Shown here: positions 34,613 through 47,506 of the stretch, one piece after another
Layout of the letters: each line of letters starts with the position of its first letter
Numbering within the stretch: position 1 is the first letter of the stretch
Origin: Sorex araneus
Taxonomy: Eukaryota; Chordata; Mammalia; Eulipotyphla; Soricidae
Assembly (NCBI RefSeq): GCF_027595985.1
Contig: NC_073305.1
Span: 173,897,209 to 173,961,208, forward strand
Reading direction: 5' to 3'
Length of the DNA: 64,000 bases
Notes under the pieces: generated by a model
Databases searched by the model: none
Seen by the model: only the letters and a program-made list of their open reading frames with translations
Told to the model about the DNA's origin: nothing
Program-made: the position numbers and the translations under genes

Positions 34613-36048
34613 AAATGTATTTTTGTTTAAATGTGATGAGGTCATTTGAAGTATGAATATATCAAGCACGAAACAGAAAAATGGAATTAAAAAAAGTGAA
34701 TTCATTTTTATTATAATTAGCAAAGACTCTCATTTATCATTTTTTGAACATGTGGCATATAGTATAATAGGCAGTCTCTGCTTTGATAAGGCATGGGCAA
34801 TTTTAAATTGCAGCATAACGTTGCTGAATGGAGGCTTATAAAATGAAGTTTGTGCCTTGGGTTCATTTTACTAACACTTCAGTATTGCATTAGATCATAA
34901 GTTGTGGTCTGAATTCTGTTTCCTTCTTGCCACTTAAGAAGTACATGCCCTTGAATTATCTTTTTCTTTAGTTTTAAAACAAAGGGTCATTTTATATGAT
35001 TTCTTTAGGGAAGGATTCTGTGATTTTGATTAGTTTTCTGTGTATTGTACGTGAGTACATGAAAGAAATGAAAAATGCAGTAATTCCTTTCCTTAAGTTT
35101 CCGGTCTTAATGATGAAAGGGCTAGAATGAATAAACATAATCAAAGATAGAGAATTATTTAGGGTCTGTTGATACTCAACTAAGTCAGTCTGCAAATGTA
35201 TTCATTTCATTTGATGCCATTTTTACACATAGTAGCTAAGAGTCAGCGTATCGGGGAAGGTATGCATAATTAGATGAACAAAAACCATTGGTTAAAGAAG
35301 AGAAAAGGGAACTTAGTGGATTTTTAAAGATATTGGTTGGAATCTCGGAGACCTTGGATTTTAGCCTACATTTTCTGGGTGATTTTCAGTGATGAATCTT
35401 TGCAGTTATATAAGGAGATGCTAACAGGAAGAAGTTGTGATTTTTAAGGATGATTAGTGGGCCACGGATGGTATGGATGAAAATAATTGACCAAATGAAA
35501 TGTCTTAGGGAACTATTAATACCTAGAGTTGTAAAGTGGATCCAAAAGGGGAGTTGCAGAATAGGAGCTGGAGAGGGAAATTAATGATGAAGATGGTGAT
35601 TTTTGCCATTATTGTACTGAAGCTGTTACAAAGTGAAATCAAAAACTTACTGTGATGGTGGCAGAGTTATGGTGAGTTTGGAATTCTATCATTGCTCACA
35701 ACTTGTCATATTGCCGTTTTGTGTGGGTAGCCTAGATGTCTTATTTTAGCACGAGGATTGATGCACTTTCACATTTGTTATCCATTTGGATTGATCTTGG
35801 TGGTTTCCTGATTTTTGATTGGCCAGTATTTGTTTAAAGTCAATTTTAGTAGTTTGATTTTGTTCACTTATCATTGGTTAGTGTTTCTCAGGTAGTGGGT
35901 GGTACTTTGGTAGGATAGTTCTGTGGATTTGCTGGACGTTTCATTTAGGCTGTGTAAAATTCCTGGTTCCTTCCTATTAAATATGTGAGGGTTGCTTCTT
36001 TTCTCTGTGTGGCAGCCTGAATGCTTGCTTCCCCACCGCTGCGTATGT

Positions 36049-36058
36049 ACACACACAC

Positions 36059-36108
<50 letters not shown>
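36049..36108. repeat. (CA)n(CT)n compound microsatellite
   Basis: A short CA run followed by about 23 CT units. Confidence 0.95.
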
Positions 36109-36112
<4 letters not shown>

Positions 36113-37261
36113 GGATACTCCTGGTTGAGTATCATTGTACTAAGCCCAAGTTCTTTGCCAATTACATAGGAGTAATAACCCTATATATCTAATGAAATTA
36201 GTATCTGAACAAATATAACCATTTGTGTAGCTTTTGAGAAATTGCAGGGCGATTTTGGTAAATAGGCTATGTGTAATACTCCTATTAATTTGAGAGTGTA
36301 TGGTTCTAATTTTCGTGTCCTTAATTTTTTCAGCAAGTAATTGCTAGAGGCAACTTGGTGCCAGATACTGTTTAGGAAATCCTTAATTTTATTTATTTTG
36401 ATAGCTAATAGAGTCTTTGAAGTAAAGGTACTGTTTTTGTCTTCAGTAGTGTGTTTAAAATACTTTTGCTCTTCACATCCATAGTGTGTAAAACTTCTGT
36501 GTAGATGTAATAAAAACGACATATGAGTTTTATAATTAGTAGTTTATAAATAAATGATTACTGATTTTGTATTTCTGGGAGAGCATTATAACGTTTGACT
36601 TCTGGCTTATTTTTATTTACAAAACAATAATATTGGAAAAAGAGATTTGGGAGCAGGATTTTTGCTCAAAGTAGTTGGAAGTGGAACCATTAAGCTGGAA
36701 TTTGGCAAAAAAAAATTATCTACCCTCCTGCTGGTTTGTTTTATGCATAGAATTCACTGAATTCTCATTCTTTAGAATCCTAAATATAAAAGAGAAAAGA
36801 GATTTGAAGATACTTGAACTCTGCTACTTTGAGCTCTTCATTAAAGTAGGTTTTGTGTGAACAGAGAATGAATTGGTGATCGGCTGTTACTGCAATGGGA
36901 GGAGCAGGTATATTTACTTCAAAAATGGCCAGAAAGTGGTATCTTTTTGGAAGCAGCTATTTAGCATTGGATTTCTTTTGCAGGGAAACAGTGTGATAAC
37001 AAAATGAAGAAATTGAAAAGGATATGTTAATTATTAGGGAACCAAGTCTGTACTTGATAAGAATTTCTACTCTAAGTAGTGTGGTTTTTATTTCCGTTTG
37101 ATATTCTTTGTTTTCTTTTTTCTTTTTCAGTGTAATTTTCTTTGAAAATTGCAACCTGACTTTGCTATCCTAAGAAAAAAGGTGAAGGGATTTTGGAAGA
37201 ATTCCCTTTTCATTACAAGATTTGTATGTTATTCTTTAGGCTAATTTTGGTTCAGCCAGCT

Positions 37262-37352
37262 AAAATTTCTGGGCTTCAGTTTCCTTTCTTATAAAATGAG
37301 AAAATTGGAATGCATGATTTCCAGGAGTCCTTCCAGCTCTAGGATTTAGAAT
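37262..37352 (-). repeat. MIR-like ancient SINE
   Basis: Reverse-strand MIR signature GGGCTTCAGTTTCC followed by ATAAAATGAGAAAATTGGA and CTTCCAGCTCTAGGATT. Confidence 0.7.
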
Positions 37353-38809
37353 TTCTTTTTCTGTGGAGGCTTTGGGAATGCTTTGGAGCATCTCTGTCCA
37401 AAGTGATCTGATTGGTTGCTTAAAGATGACGAAGTGTGGAGCTTCTTGGTATTTGCTGACTGCATCCAGGACCCAAGTCAATCAGTGGAAATGTAAACTT
37501 TCATTTATGAAGGGGACCCTCAGAAAGCATGGCAACCATCAGAAAGCAGCCATTTTTTCATTGTTGAATAGCAGAACTCCTGTTGAAGTCTAAGCTGACT
37601 GGTAGTTACGCTTTCTGCTTTAGGTGTAGCTTGGAGGCCCCAGAATCTTATCCTCGGCACTGCATAGCTTGAGTCGCATCCTATGCTTTGAACTCCTGGC
37701 CCAGCACTGGTCAAGCCTCCCTCCAGGCCTCGTGAGCAGTATTTTGCATGGTGGGGATGGATTGGCCCCCACCCTACCACCCCCAATGAGCATCGATCTG
37801 AAAAGAACAGATTCTCCTAAAATGGAGAATGTCAGAGCTCTTTAACTAATAATGCATTGTTTGGCTTTATCATAATCTTCAGTGAAAATTGAGGTTTTAA
37901 TTTAACACGTCACTTGCAAAATACAGCACTGGAAATTTTGGTTTTCTTTCCCTTTCAGTCGGTGCTATCTCTAACTTCTGAAGCCTTTCCTGGGGAGATT
38001 GTTGGAGAGTGATTAATCCTAACCTTTCTTCAAAGTGCATAATCTTTCCTTGTAATGGCAGTACCTCTGATATTTTTCACAGCAATACTCTGCGAAAGCT
38101 GACTATAAATCTAGAGGCATCAGCTACATCTCAGTACTTTCTCCTAAATTGCTTCCCGTCTGTGTAGTTTTGTTTGTTTTGGGCGGGGGGGGGGGAGGGG
38201 GAGGAAGAAAAAGGTGTTGAAATAGGTTTTTTCATCTATTGTTTTTGTGCTTTGTTTTTTATAATGATACCTGCATTTTTAGAAATTCACTTTGCCATAC
38301 TTAAGCAAAGAACTTCGTCATTATGCTTCTTAGATTAGATGCTGGTATAAAAACTTGTTTAGTTGTGAGCATTTTGCTATGTGAGTGTATGCATTTCTTC
38401 TTTTATATCTTTCAAAGCATATTGAGCAAGAATATTTTTTCTAAAGACTGTGTAATTACAGTTGTTCCTTTGTAGGAGTAGTGTCTTTAGAAGCCATCCT
38501 AACTGCAAAACAGTGAAGAGCCAGAGTGTGTTCAGCCACTCTAATTTGTAAATACTGAAGGAATTCTTATTCAGAGTAATAGTGGAAGAAATAAATAAAG
38601 GCATATTCCAACCCACCTAACCTTATAATTTTATATTAACCTAAATGTTGCAATTTTTTGTTTTGATTTTTTTTTTTAACATTGAAGGCAATTGAAAATT
38701 TTTTAAAACCTGTTGGATATTTATTACAAAATGTCATAGCCTTTTAGAGGGAGTTTTATTATGTTTATATATCTTTAATAGTTAATTTTATCATTTTATT
38801 AATATTTTC

Positions 38810-39060
38810 TGTATCACTGTCACTGTCATCCCGTTGCTCATCAATTTGCTCGAGTGGGCACCAGTAATGTCTCCATTGTGAGACTTGTTGTTACTGTTTT
38901 TGGCATATCGAATACACCACGGGTAGCTTGCCAGGCCCTGCCGTGTGGGTGAGATACTCTCTGTAGCTTGCCAGGCTCTCTGCGAGGGGCGGAGGATCGA
39001 ACCTAGGTTGGCCGAGTGCAAGGCAAACACCCTACCCGCTGTGCTATCACTCCAGCCCAA
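38810..39060 (-). mobile_element. SOR-type SINE with RTE-like tail (type B)
   Basis: Reverse-strand full-length copy with a perfect 13-bp target-site duplication TTATTAATATTTT at 38797-38809 and 39061-39073. The tail end (TATCACTGTCACTGTCATC, TTGCTCGAGTGGGCACC) corresponds to the RTE C-terminal codons; the head ends TATCACTCCAGCCC. Confidence 0.95.
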
Positions 39061-39536
39061 TTATTAATATTTTACCGAGAAAATATACATTACAGTTTTG
39101 CTTTACTAGACTAGTTGAATATTATAATTATGAGTTAGCAAAATTCAATTTGTCTTTATAATCATGAAACTGGCTAATTTATTTCTTCACATATTAAATT
39201 TTTTTAAACATACTTTGAAGTTTTAAAACAGTTTTAAATTCACAGCAATATTGAGTAAAGGGTACAGAAATCTGTTTCGTACCCCTGCCCCTACCCAACA
39301 TTTCCTTCCCTTTGGTTGTGTTTTTCCCAGTGGGGTTGTACATTTGTTAGAATTGACGAGTCTGCAGTGACTCATAATTGCAATACAAAGTTCATGGTGT
39401 ACATTAGGTTTGACTCTTGATTCTGAAGGTAATGTGTTTTAATTACCCATGTAACATGTAGAATAATTTCACTTCCATAGTTCTTGGTGTTCTCCCTATT
39501 TTATTCCTTCCTCCCACTAACTCCTGGCAGCCCTTT

Positions 39537-39686
39537 TGTTTGTTTCTTGGGTCCGTCCTGGCAGTGCTCAGGGCTTACCTCTAGCTCTGTGCTCAGGGTT
39601 CTCTTGTGGCAGCTTGTTGGCAACTCTGTGCTGTGCTGTGTGCAGGACAAGTGCCCCATTCCCTGTACTGTCTCTCTGGCCAAGTC
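39537..39686 (-). mobile_element. Old SOR-type SINE
   Basis: Reverse-strand phrases GTCCTGGCAGTGCTCAGGGC and ACTGTCTCTCTGGCC. Diverged. Confidence 0.65.
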
Positions 39687-39884
39687 CCAGATACTTTTGT
39701 TGTCTTCATCGTTTCATCTTTCCCAGAATGGTATATCATTGTAATCATATTTGTGGCTTTCTCAGTTTATTTCTTGTGCTACGCAATATGCATTGTTTCT
39801 TTTTTTTTCCCCATGTTTGATAGTTTTTCATTAGCCCTAAATACTATTTTATTCTCCATATACACCACAGTTTCCTTCTTCTTT

Positions 39885-40052
39885 CTTTCTTTCTTTTTTT
39901 TTTTTTTTGTACAACACCTGGTGGTTCTCAGGGCTTACTCCTCACTTTGTGCTCAGTCCTCACACCTGGTGGTGCTCACAGGGATTGAACCCGGGTTGGC
40001 GGTGTGCAAGGCAAGCACCCTGCCTGCTGCACTCTCTCTCTCTCCAGCCCTT
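39885..40052 (-). mobile_element. SOR-type SINE, older
   Basis: T-run tail, GGTTCTCAGGGCTTACTCC, GGGATTGAACCCGGGTTGG, ending in TC-rich sequence then CCAGCCC. Confidence 0.8.
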
Positions 40053-40240
40053 CCCACAGTTCCTCTGTCCAGTCATGTGCTGAAGGACCTCTGAGTTACA
40101 TCCAGGTTTTGTCAATTACGAAAAACATGACTTGTCAACATGCCTATGCAGCTTTTGTGTGGATAGAACATTTAAACTCCTTTGGATATAAAAGAATATC
40201 GAATATTCTTTTTTTTTTTCTTTCTTTTTCTTTTTGTCAA

Positions 40241-40422
40241 AAACAGTAACAATAGGTCTCATTCCCCTGACCCTGAAAGAGCCTCCAATCGTTGGGAAAG
40301 ATGAGTAAGGAGAGGCTTCTAAAATCTCAGGGCTGAGAGGAATAGAGACGTTACTGGTGCCTGTTCGAGTAAATCGACGAACAACGGGATGACAGTGATA
40401 AAGTGATACAGTGACAGTGGAT
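40241..40422 (+). mobile_element. 5'-truncated SINE with extra segment and RTE-like tail (type C)
   Basis: Starts at CAAAAACAGTAACAATAGG. It carries an ~85-bp segment absent from type B (CCTGACCCTGAAAGAGCCTC to CTTCTAAAATCTCAGGGC), then the RTE tail GACGTTACTGGTGCC through GTGACAGT. The same arrangement recurs at 44829-45080. Confidence 0.8.
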
Positions 40423-41441
40423 AAAAAAGAGTGGGATTATTGCACTCTGTGGTGATAATGATCTTCAAAACTGTCCTTCAGATGTAGCTTTACTATTTTG
40501 CACTCTCATCAGCACTGGACAAGAGTTCTTGTTGCGCCATGCTACCATCAGTGTTTGGCGCTGTCCTTCTGGACTTGGACCACTCGGGTGGATTCCTTTC
40601 GGAATCTTAACCCTTGTTAACATTTCCACTTCCCCAGTGGCATACGGAGGGTGTGGAATCCCTTTTCACAGGTTTATCTTGGGTAATTGCTTGGAAAGGT
40701 CATTCACCTATCTTGTAACCTGATTTTATATTTTCTTTTTTAAAGGCATTTTCCCTTTCTTTATCATTCGTATTTACTCTATGGCGGCCTGCCAGGAGTT
40801 GCTTAGGAATCCCAGTCCCAGGGGCCCCTCCTGAGGAGTCTTGGCTAGTCAGGCCTAAAATTCCATGTAAGGACTGAAGATGTGGGGCTCGCTCTTGCCC
40901 TGTGGTACTGGGCGTTATCAGGGCTGCCCCAGAGCCTGGCCTCCTGGGCCACACCTGGTGATGCTTGGGAGCGCCCGTGATGCTGGCTGTGACATTGGCG
41001 CTGGTGACTTGCAGGCCACACACCTGGGTCCCTGCACACCATCTCTAGTCCAAGGATTTGGGTTCTCTTATTGTTGAATTTTGGAGTTCCATGTAGATTT
41101 GGGGTAATGATTTTCTCAGATAGGTATTTTGCAAACATTCTCTCCCCACACACACTCCCCAGACCTGTGGCTCGATTCTTATTTTATTGAAACTGAGCAA
41201 GACCTTTTCGATTTTGATGAAGTCTGGTTTATCAACTTTATTTTACAGCTTTGACTTTTGTTGTTGTACATAAGGGGATCCTCCTGGTTTTCTTCGATGT
41301 TATCTTTAAAGTTTGTAGTTTCACATTTTCCTTTTGGGTCCGTACTCCTTTTGGAGTTTGTCTTTGTGAAAAGGGTGTAAAGTTTCTGCCTAGATTCACT
41401 TCTAGTGATAACCTGTTGGTAGAATGGAGGCATTCTGTATT

Positions 41442-41621
41442 TTTTTTTTTTTTTTTTGCTCTTTTGGGTCACACCCAGTATGCTTAGGGGTTACTTCTGG
41501 CTTTGCACTCAGGATTACTCCTGGCGGTGTTTGGGGAACATATGGGATGCTGGGAATCGAACCCGGGTCAGCTGAGTGCAAGGCAAACGTCCTACCCGCT
41601 GTGCTATTGCTCCAGCCCGCG
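41442..41621 (-). mobile_element. SOR-type SINE, type A, young
   Basis: Antisense to STXBP5, with a long T-run tail. TTCTGTATT target-site duplication at 41433-41441 and 41622-41630. Confidence 0.93.
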
Positions 41622-41703
41622 TTCTGTATTCTTATGGTCGGATCTTAATCTGTGAACCTTTGTTTTACCAGTGCCTCATTCTCCCCCTCTTGCTGCTGCT
41701 CTT

Positions 41704-41884
41704 TTTTATTTTTATTTTTTGGCTTTTTGGGTCACACCTGTCGATGCACAGGGTCATTCCTGGCTCTGCACTCAGGAATTACCCCTGGCGGTGCTCAGAG
41801 AACCATATGGGATGCTGGGAATTGAACCCAGGCCAGCCACATGCAAGGCAAATGACCTACCCACTGTGCTATCCCTCCAGCCCC
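41704..41884 (-). mobile_element. SOR-type SINE, type A, young
   Basis: Antisense to STXBP5. Perfect 13-bp target-site duplication TGCTGCTGCTCTT at 41691-41703 and 41885-41897. Confidence 0.95.
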
Positions 41885-43001
41885 TGCTGCTGCTCTTGAT
41901 CAGGTGAGACTCGATGATTTGAGTTGATTGGAATGGCGTGTCCGCCCATTTCTGAGGTCAAACAGCTAATCAGTCTCTCCCAGTGCTCAGTTTCTCCTGA
42001 GGATAGACCATGGAAAAAGAAGGTATTGTTCAGTATATTTAAAAATGTTTGCTTTCCCCACCCCCCCATATCTGCTGAGGGCAGAATGAGTTCTTTTCTC
42101 TTAAGCTAACTGAGAAAACGTGGTGGAACTCGTGGAAGTAAACTTATGGCAGTGTAGAATCTCTCCTCCCACTGAGCCCCCCACACCCCTCCCATCCCAG
42201 GCCGGGCTCCCCAGGAAGTGTCTGACCCTTAGATGTACCTGAAACCGCCAGCAATTCCTTAATTATAGTTTAGGCATTTCTACTCAGATGATCTTTCTTG
42301 CTAAGGTTTTCTTCTGGGTGGTAGTTTTGGGGTAGTTGTAATTCTTTGTTGCAAAGACAAGCTGAGAAGCAGACAGTTGTAAACTGATGGACAGATGGCA
42401 CCTGTTTGCCCTGTCACCTTCTGAGGATTTAAGAGGAGCTCTCAATTTCTGGTTTGTTCTTTTTTTTTTTTTTTTCAATTTGTTAGGAAGAAAATGGTGA
42501 TTTCCAAATTCCATACTTTCTGGACCAGAAATTGGACATCTATTAATTTTTGTAGGTGATAAAGCTGCGTTATTTTCACAAAAGTTTTATAATTTATATC
42601 TGTAAAGGAAGTAAAACTATGGAATAGTGGAACTTCACTATAAAAATGCAAATGGTTATTTGGCAAAAGCTTTGTCTTGTTAATGCATTCATAGGTCACA
42701 ACTTTGAAATGTTTTTCATTATATTAAATGTTGGTAATGACTTCCTAAGTTCTTGTTTGCAGATATTGCTATCAAGTTGATAAAAAGCTTGTTCAAAACA
42801 GAATATCATTATTAGAAATTTGGAAAATAAGATCTACGATGAGAAATTAAAGCCATTCATTATTTGATTTGAAAAAAGGAAGTCTGAGAACTTAGAGTCA
42901 TTTATACTAATGTATGAATGATAATGCTTCGTTATACTTTGAGGTCACAATATTTTCCATAGGTTTTTAAATGGCTCTATATTAGAGTTTTTAGTGAAGA
43001 T

Positions 43002-43249
43002 CTGTCACTCTCACTGTCATCCTGTTGTTTAGCGATTTGCTCCAGCGGGTACCAGTAACGTCTCCATTGTGAGACTTGTTGTTACTGTTTTCGGCATATC
43101 AAATATCCCACGGGTAGCTTGCCAGGCTCTGCTGTGCGGGCAGGATACTCGCAGTAGCTTGCCTGGCTCTCTGAGAGGGATGGAGGAATCGAACCTGATC
43201 TTCCGTGTGCAAGGCAAACACCCTACCTGCTGTGCTATTGCTCCAGTCC
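43002..43249 (-). mobile_element. SOR-type SINE with RTE-like tail (type B)
   Basis: Reverse strand. Perfect 12-bp target-site duplication TTTAGTGAAGAT at 42990-43001 and 43250-43261. The tail (TCTCACTGTCATCCTG), central AGCTTGCCAGGCTCT and head are complete. Confidence 0.95.
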
Positions 43250-43907
43250 TTTAGTGAAGATAACAGCAAATAAACAAACCACCACTACCAGGAAACTATG
43301 TACAAGCAATATCCAAACATATGCTTGGATTTATTCTCTAAAAATTCTGGTTCTCTGGTATGAGGGCTGCCATGTAATTTTTTATTTTGAACCTCTATTG
43401 CTTCTTGAAAGAAACTGGTTAAATACTCAGCAGACTGAGTAGCCATATTCTTAGAGAGGCAGAGGGCAGATAAGAAGCAAGTTCAATACAGTGTATGGCG
43501 AGAGGATGTCATTTTAAAGTAATCCTGATATCTTGGAATTTGTGGTATAACCATGAGGAAATTTGCTGTTATTTTCAAAGACAGAGCTATGAAGCATTGA
43601 TATAGGAAATATTTTATAAATAATGGAAAGGAACTGAGGCCCTAAGGTTGAATTACATTATTTTCCTTATATGTAATCAGATATGAGTATCAGCAGTAAA
43701 AATAAAAGAGCACGTTGTCTGATTATGAGGTTGAAACTATGGCCTTGTACCTGCAGTTGACTCTCAAACCAATCAGATGGCTGAGGGTTATCAGAATAGA
43801 TCTTTGATGCACAGAGGTTGTTCCAACTATAACACATAATTTACAGATTTTCATGTATTTTTCTGGTAACCTTCTTAGCAATACATTTTTGATGGCTTGT
43901 ATTTTCT

Positions 43908-44090
43908 GTTCTTTTTCTTTTTTTGCATTTTGTGTCACACCTGGCAATGCACAAGGGTTACTCCTGGCTTTGCACTCAGGAATTACTCCTGGCTGCGCTC
44001 AGGGGACCATATGGGATGCTGGGAATCGAACCCGGGTCAGCCACGTGCAAGGAAAATTCCCTACCCGCTGTGCTATCGCTCCAGCCCCAG
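43908..44090 (-). mobile_element. SOR-type SINE, type A, young
   Basis: Antisense to STXBP5. 13-bp target-site duplication with one mismatch: GCTTGTATTTTCT (43895-43907) and GCTTATATTTTCT (44091-44103). Confidence 0.94.
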
Positions 44091-44114
44091 GCTTATATTT
44101 TCTAGAGTAGAATA

Positions 44115-44292
44115 AATGTATGCTGCTACTTACCTGTTGATTAATTTATTCCTCATAACGGCATGGAAGAACAAAGCTGTCAGGTGCTAAGTGATTTCTT
44201 GTTTATGTTCACACAAAATCAACACAGAATTGATATGATGCTAGAACTCGTCTCACTTTGAGATTGCTTTCATCACTATGTCTTGACTATAT
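44115..44292 (+). repeat. MIR-like ancient SINE
   Basis: Order TTATTCCTCATAACGG, GCTAAGTGATTTCTTG, TCACACAAAATCAACAC matches MIR with loss of similarity at both ends. Confidence 0.45.
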
Positions 44293-44320
44293 TATGGTGA
44301 TCTTTAGATTTTCTTGTTTT

Positions 44321-44500
44321 GGAGGCTGGAATGATAGCACAATGGGTAGGACATTTGCCTTGCACACAGCCGACTGGGGTTCGATTCCCAGCATCCCATA
44401 TGGTCCCCCCAAGCACCGCCAGAAATAGTTCCTGAGTGCATGAGCCAGGAAAAACCCCTGAGCATCACCGAATGTGACCCAAAAAGAGAAAAAAAAAAAG
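44321..44500 (+). mobile_element. SOR-type SINE, type A, young (sense to STXBP5)
   Basis: The only recently inserted type A copy in sense orientation within the gene. Perfect 17-bp target-site duplication TTAGATTTTCTTGTTTT at 44304-44320 and 44501-44517. Ends GTGACCCAAAAAGAG plus an A run. Confidence 0.96.
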
Positions 44501-44554
44501 TTAGATTTTCTTGTTTTTGAAAAACAATCACATTATAATAAGTCTTTTTAAGAT

Positions 44555-45080
44555 TCAGGTCTTTAAAAATAAAAGTTCTCCTCTTGCCAGCACTAGGCCA
44601 TTGTTCAGTACAGCAGCATTTTGGAGGTTTACTACCTGGGGCCAAGATTTCCAAGCCTGCTCGGATCGGGACTGATCCTCTTCCGCCCAGATCCCCCATT
44701 TTCCAGTAGCTAGGCAGTCATACCCAGAAACTGCCCCCAGCCATGTAATCCCATCAGTGGCCAACATCCCGAGACTATAAAACCAAGCTCCCAGAAGCTT
44801 GGACATCTTATAGCCTAGCTCTTCCTCTTGCCTGGCAAGCTACCAAGAGTTTCCTGCCCGCATGGGAGAGCCTGGCAAGCTCCCTGTGGTGTATTTATAT
44901 GCCAAAACCAGTAACAATGCTGGGTCTCATTCTCCTGACCCTGAAAGAGCCTCCAATGTGGCACCATTGGGAAGGATGGGTAAAGAGAGGCTTCTAAAAT
45001 CTCAGGGCTAGGATGAATGGAGACGTTACTGAGACCACTCGAGAAAATCAACGATCAACAGGATGATGATGATGGTGACT
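44555..45080 (+). mobile_element. Composite repeat ending in a type C SINE tail
   Basis: The 3' part (44829-45080) is a type C SINE: two GCCTGGCAAGCT repeats, a CCAAAACCAGTAACAATG bridge, the ~85-bp extra segment, then GGAGACGTTACTGAG and an end of ATGATGATGATGGTGAC. The 5' part (44555-44828) is unfamiliar GC-moderate sequence (for example GCTCGGATCGGGACTGATCC) with no tRNA-like head at the junction. It could be part of a longer composite retroelement or simply the older sequence the SINE fell into. The 5' limit is uncertain. Confidence 0.5.
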
Positions 45081-45089
45081 ATAATACTT

Positions 45090-47297
45090 TGAGACATAAA
45101 GTATTCAGTAAATTATCATTTGCTGAAAGTATAAAAAGTACAAAAGAAATGATAATCTTTTAGTACACTTGAATGAAAATCTTCAGGGTTTGTGATGCAT
45201 TAAAATTATGCTTTTGGGTTTAGTTTATTACCGTGGAACAGTTTGCCCTTAGAAGTCTTTCTTGGTTTGTTAGCAGAATATCTCTGCTCAAAGAAATTTA
45301 CACTCATAGGACATAAGAGAATTAAATGTCCATATAATACTGTAGAAAAATTTACCATTCATAAGTTCATTAAAAGTATTTATCTTGCACATTTTTATCT
45401 TTAAACTTTAAAGGATATAAAGGTATTTTAAAAATGCATAAGATTTCAAACTCTAATTATTTTCTGTCTTATATGTACTCTAAACTTCTCTTCCCTAGAT
45501 TAAAATATTAAGTAATTTTTTAGAGCTTAAGCACAATTCTTTACCTGTTTTGTTGTTTTTGTTGACAGGAATTAAACAGATTCTCTGAGAAGATTCCTAA
45601 TCTTTAAAAATAAAATGCATTAACAATTTACTGAGTGTATACAAGTATTGATATTGTTGCATTTGTCATAAAATTATGGTTGTCAAAATATGTGTATAAT
45701 AATACATAGTAGTAGTGACAGCAGCAAGAACTTGCCTCACAGCCAAATGTGGGTAGGTAGATGACATACTTTGCTGATAGTACTGAAGAAATCTCACAAC
45801 TGTTATTGTGCTTGTAAACTACTTAACAAGTAATTGGAGGATTAAATGAATGGGATCCTACTATCCTAGATATTTTCTTTAATTTATGAAATGTGAACTA
45901 ATTTTGCATTAGAAGATATTTCTGGATGTTCATGATTTTTCTTAGGTTCTTAAAAGCTCATTCGTTCATTGAGTCTTAAGTAGCAAGTGCACATTTTATA
46001 TCAAACGCTGTTCGAGGTTTTGCAGATAAAGTGAGAAGATTGCTATTATCCAAGGTTCCAGCCTCTACCTATATAGAAGGCTTTCAAAAACAGTTTATTA
46101 ATTCAAACACAGATGGTCCTGTTGAAGAAAACAAGGAAGTGTCTATAGAATACAGTAGCACTGATTAATAAGCAAGAAGGAAAACAAAAGGAGTAGTATA
46201 AACACAGAATGTTATGGGTTCGGCTAAAGCCCAAATGAACTCATGTTTGTGAAAATAATTGGAAAACTTTCATTTTAAGCTAAATCTGTTCTACAAAATA
46301 AACTGTATTTGGAGGTATCAGTGAATCAAATGGCTATATTGCTTTCATATTTCGGTTTGTAGGCTTTACAGCCTTTGAGATTAAGGGACTGTGATTTATA
46401 TCCCCAGTTCCTTTTAAAGTTCTCAAGAATAAAAGGAATGGGTTTAAAACATTAAACACAAATAAGCAATGTCATTCTATTGCTTGCCGTTTTTACATCT
46501 TAGGAGATACATGGCGGCAAAGATAATTAGTGTAAGATGCTGTACTTTATTTCTCCCTAATTTACCCATTATTTTTTGCCATCCATGTGTGTAAAATACG
46601 AATGTAAAAAGTTAGATTTGGAAAGAAACCCATGGTGATAGGGCCAGAATAAACAAGTAATTTAATTTTCCATAATAAACCGTAGAATGAAAACAAATTT
46701 CTATTGTATAGACCTAAGATCTCAAGAGGCTTTTTTCCCCTAACATTATAAATGAAATTCTTGTGATAATATAATAATGTGATAAAGTAAACCCAGATAG
46801 CGGGTTTCTGATGCTATATCTGGTTCTTAGCAAATGTTATTTTCCACTTAAAAATCAGTAAGACAAACCAAATTTGTAAAGATAAGTGGCTTGAAGCAGT
46901 GGTTTTTCATTACCTGTTCCTGAAGTGCCGATTGTGTACCTGTGTCAGTTTGAAGGTGTGAAAAAGTTGGAAAACCACAGGATTCAAGATTAAGTTCTGA
47001 AAATCTTAAAATAAAACGTGTGCTTTGCTCTGCTCATACCTGCCTTTGATCCCCAGAACTTTCGAACTGTTTCTAATCCTAGACAAATGTTAAAAAAAAA
47101 GTTGCCTTGCCAGTGTTTCTTAATTCATTGCCTTAGAAAATACCTATTAAATTCTTGCATCGATAAATAGATATCTGTCCCCTCCGTCCCCTCCTATTAT
47201 AAACCTGCCTCGATTTTTGTTTTCTCTCTTGATTCCCTTTGTAACTTTCAGGGATTTCATTGAGTTCCTAACTTCTTACTGTCTTTACGAACTAATT
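45090..47297. other. Intron 2, unassigned AT-rich sequence
   Basis: About 2.2 kb. A stretch near 45955-46120 (CATTCGTTCATTGAGTC, then a GCTGTTCGAGGTTTTGCAG-like phrase) hints at an ancient mammalian repeat. Nothing else is recognised. Confidence 0.4.
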
Positions 47298-47315
47298 CTT
47301 GACTCCTCACTTTCT

Positions 47316-47506
47316 TTCTTTTTCTTTTTTTTTTTTTTTTTTTGCTTTTTTTGGGTCACACCTGGCGATGCGCAGGGGTTATTCCTGGCTCTGCACTCAG
47401 GAATTGCTCCTGACGGTGCTCGGGACCATATGGGATGCTGGGAATTGAACCCGTGTCGGCCGCGTGCAAGGCAAACGCCCTACCCGCTGTGCTATTGCTC
47501 CAGCCC
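47316..47506 (-). mobile_element. SOR-type SINE, type A, young
   Basis: Antisense to STXBP5. Perfect 18-bp target-site duplication CTTGACTCCTCACTTTCT at 47298-47315 and 47507-47524. Long T-run tail; the body keeps CpG-rich positions (GCGATGCGCAGG, CGGCCGCGTGC), suggesting a recent insertion. Confidence 0.97.

Larger units (their letters stand above)
34620..38790. other. Intron 2, mostly unassigned sequence
   Basis: About 4.2 kb. Contains the CA/CT microsatellite at 36049 and a MIR-like fragment at 37262. Otherwise I see no nameable repeat and no exon-like frame. Confidence 0.4.
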
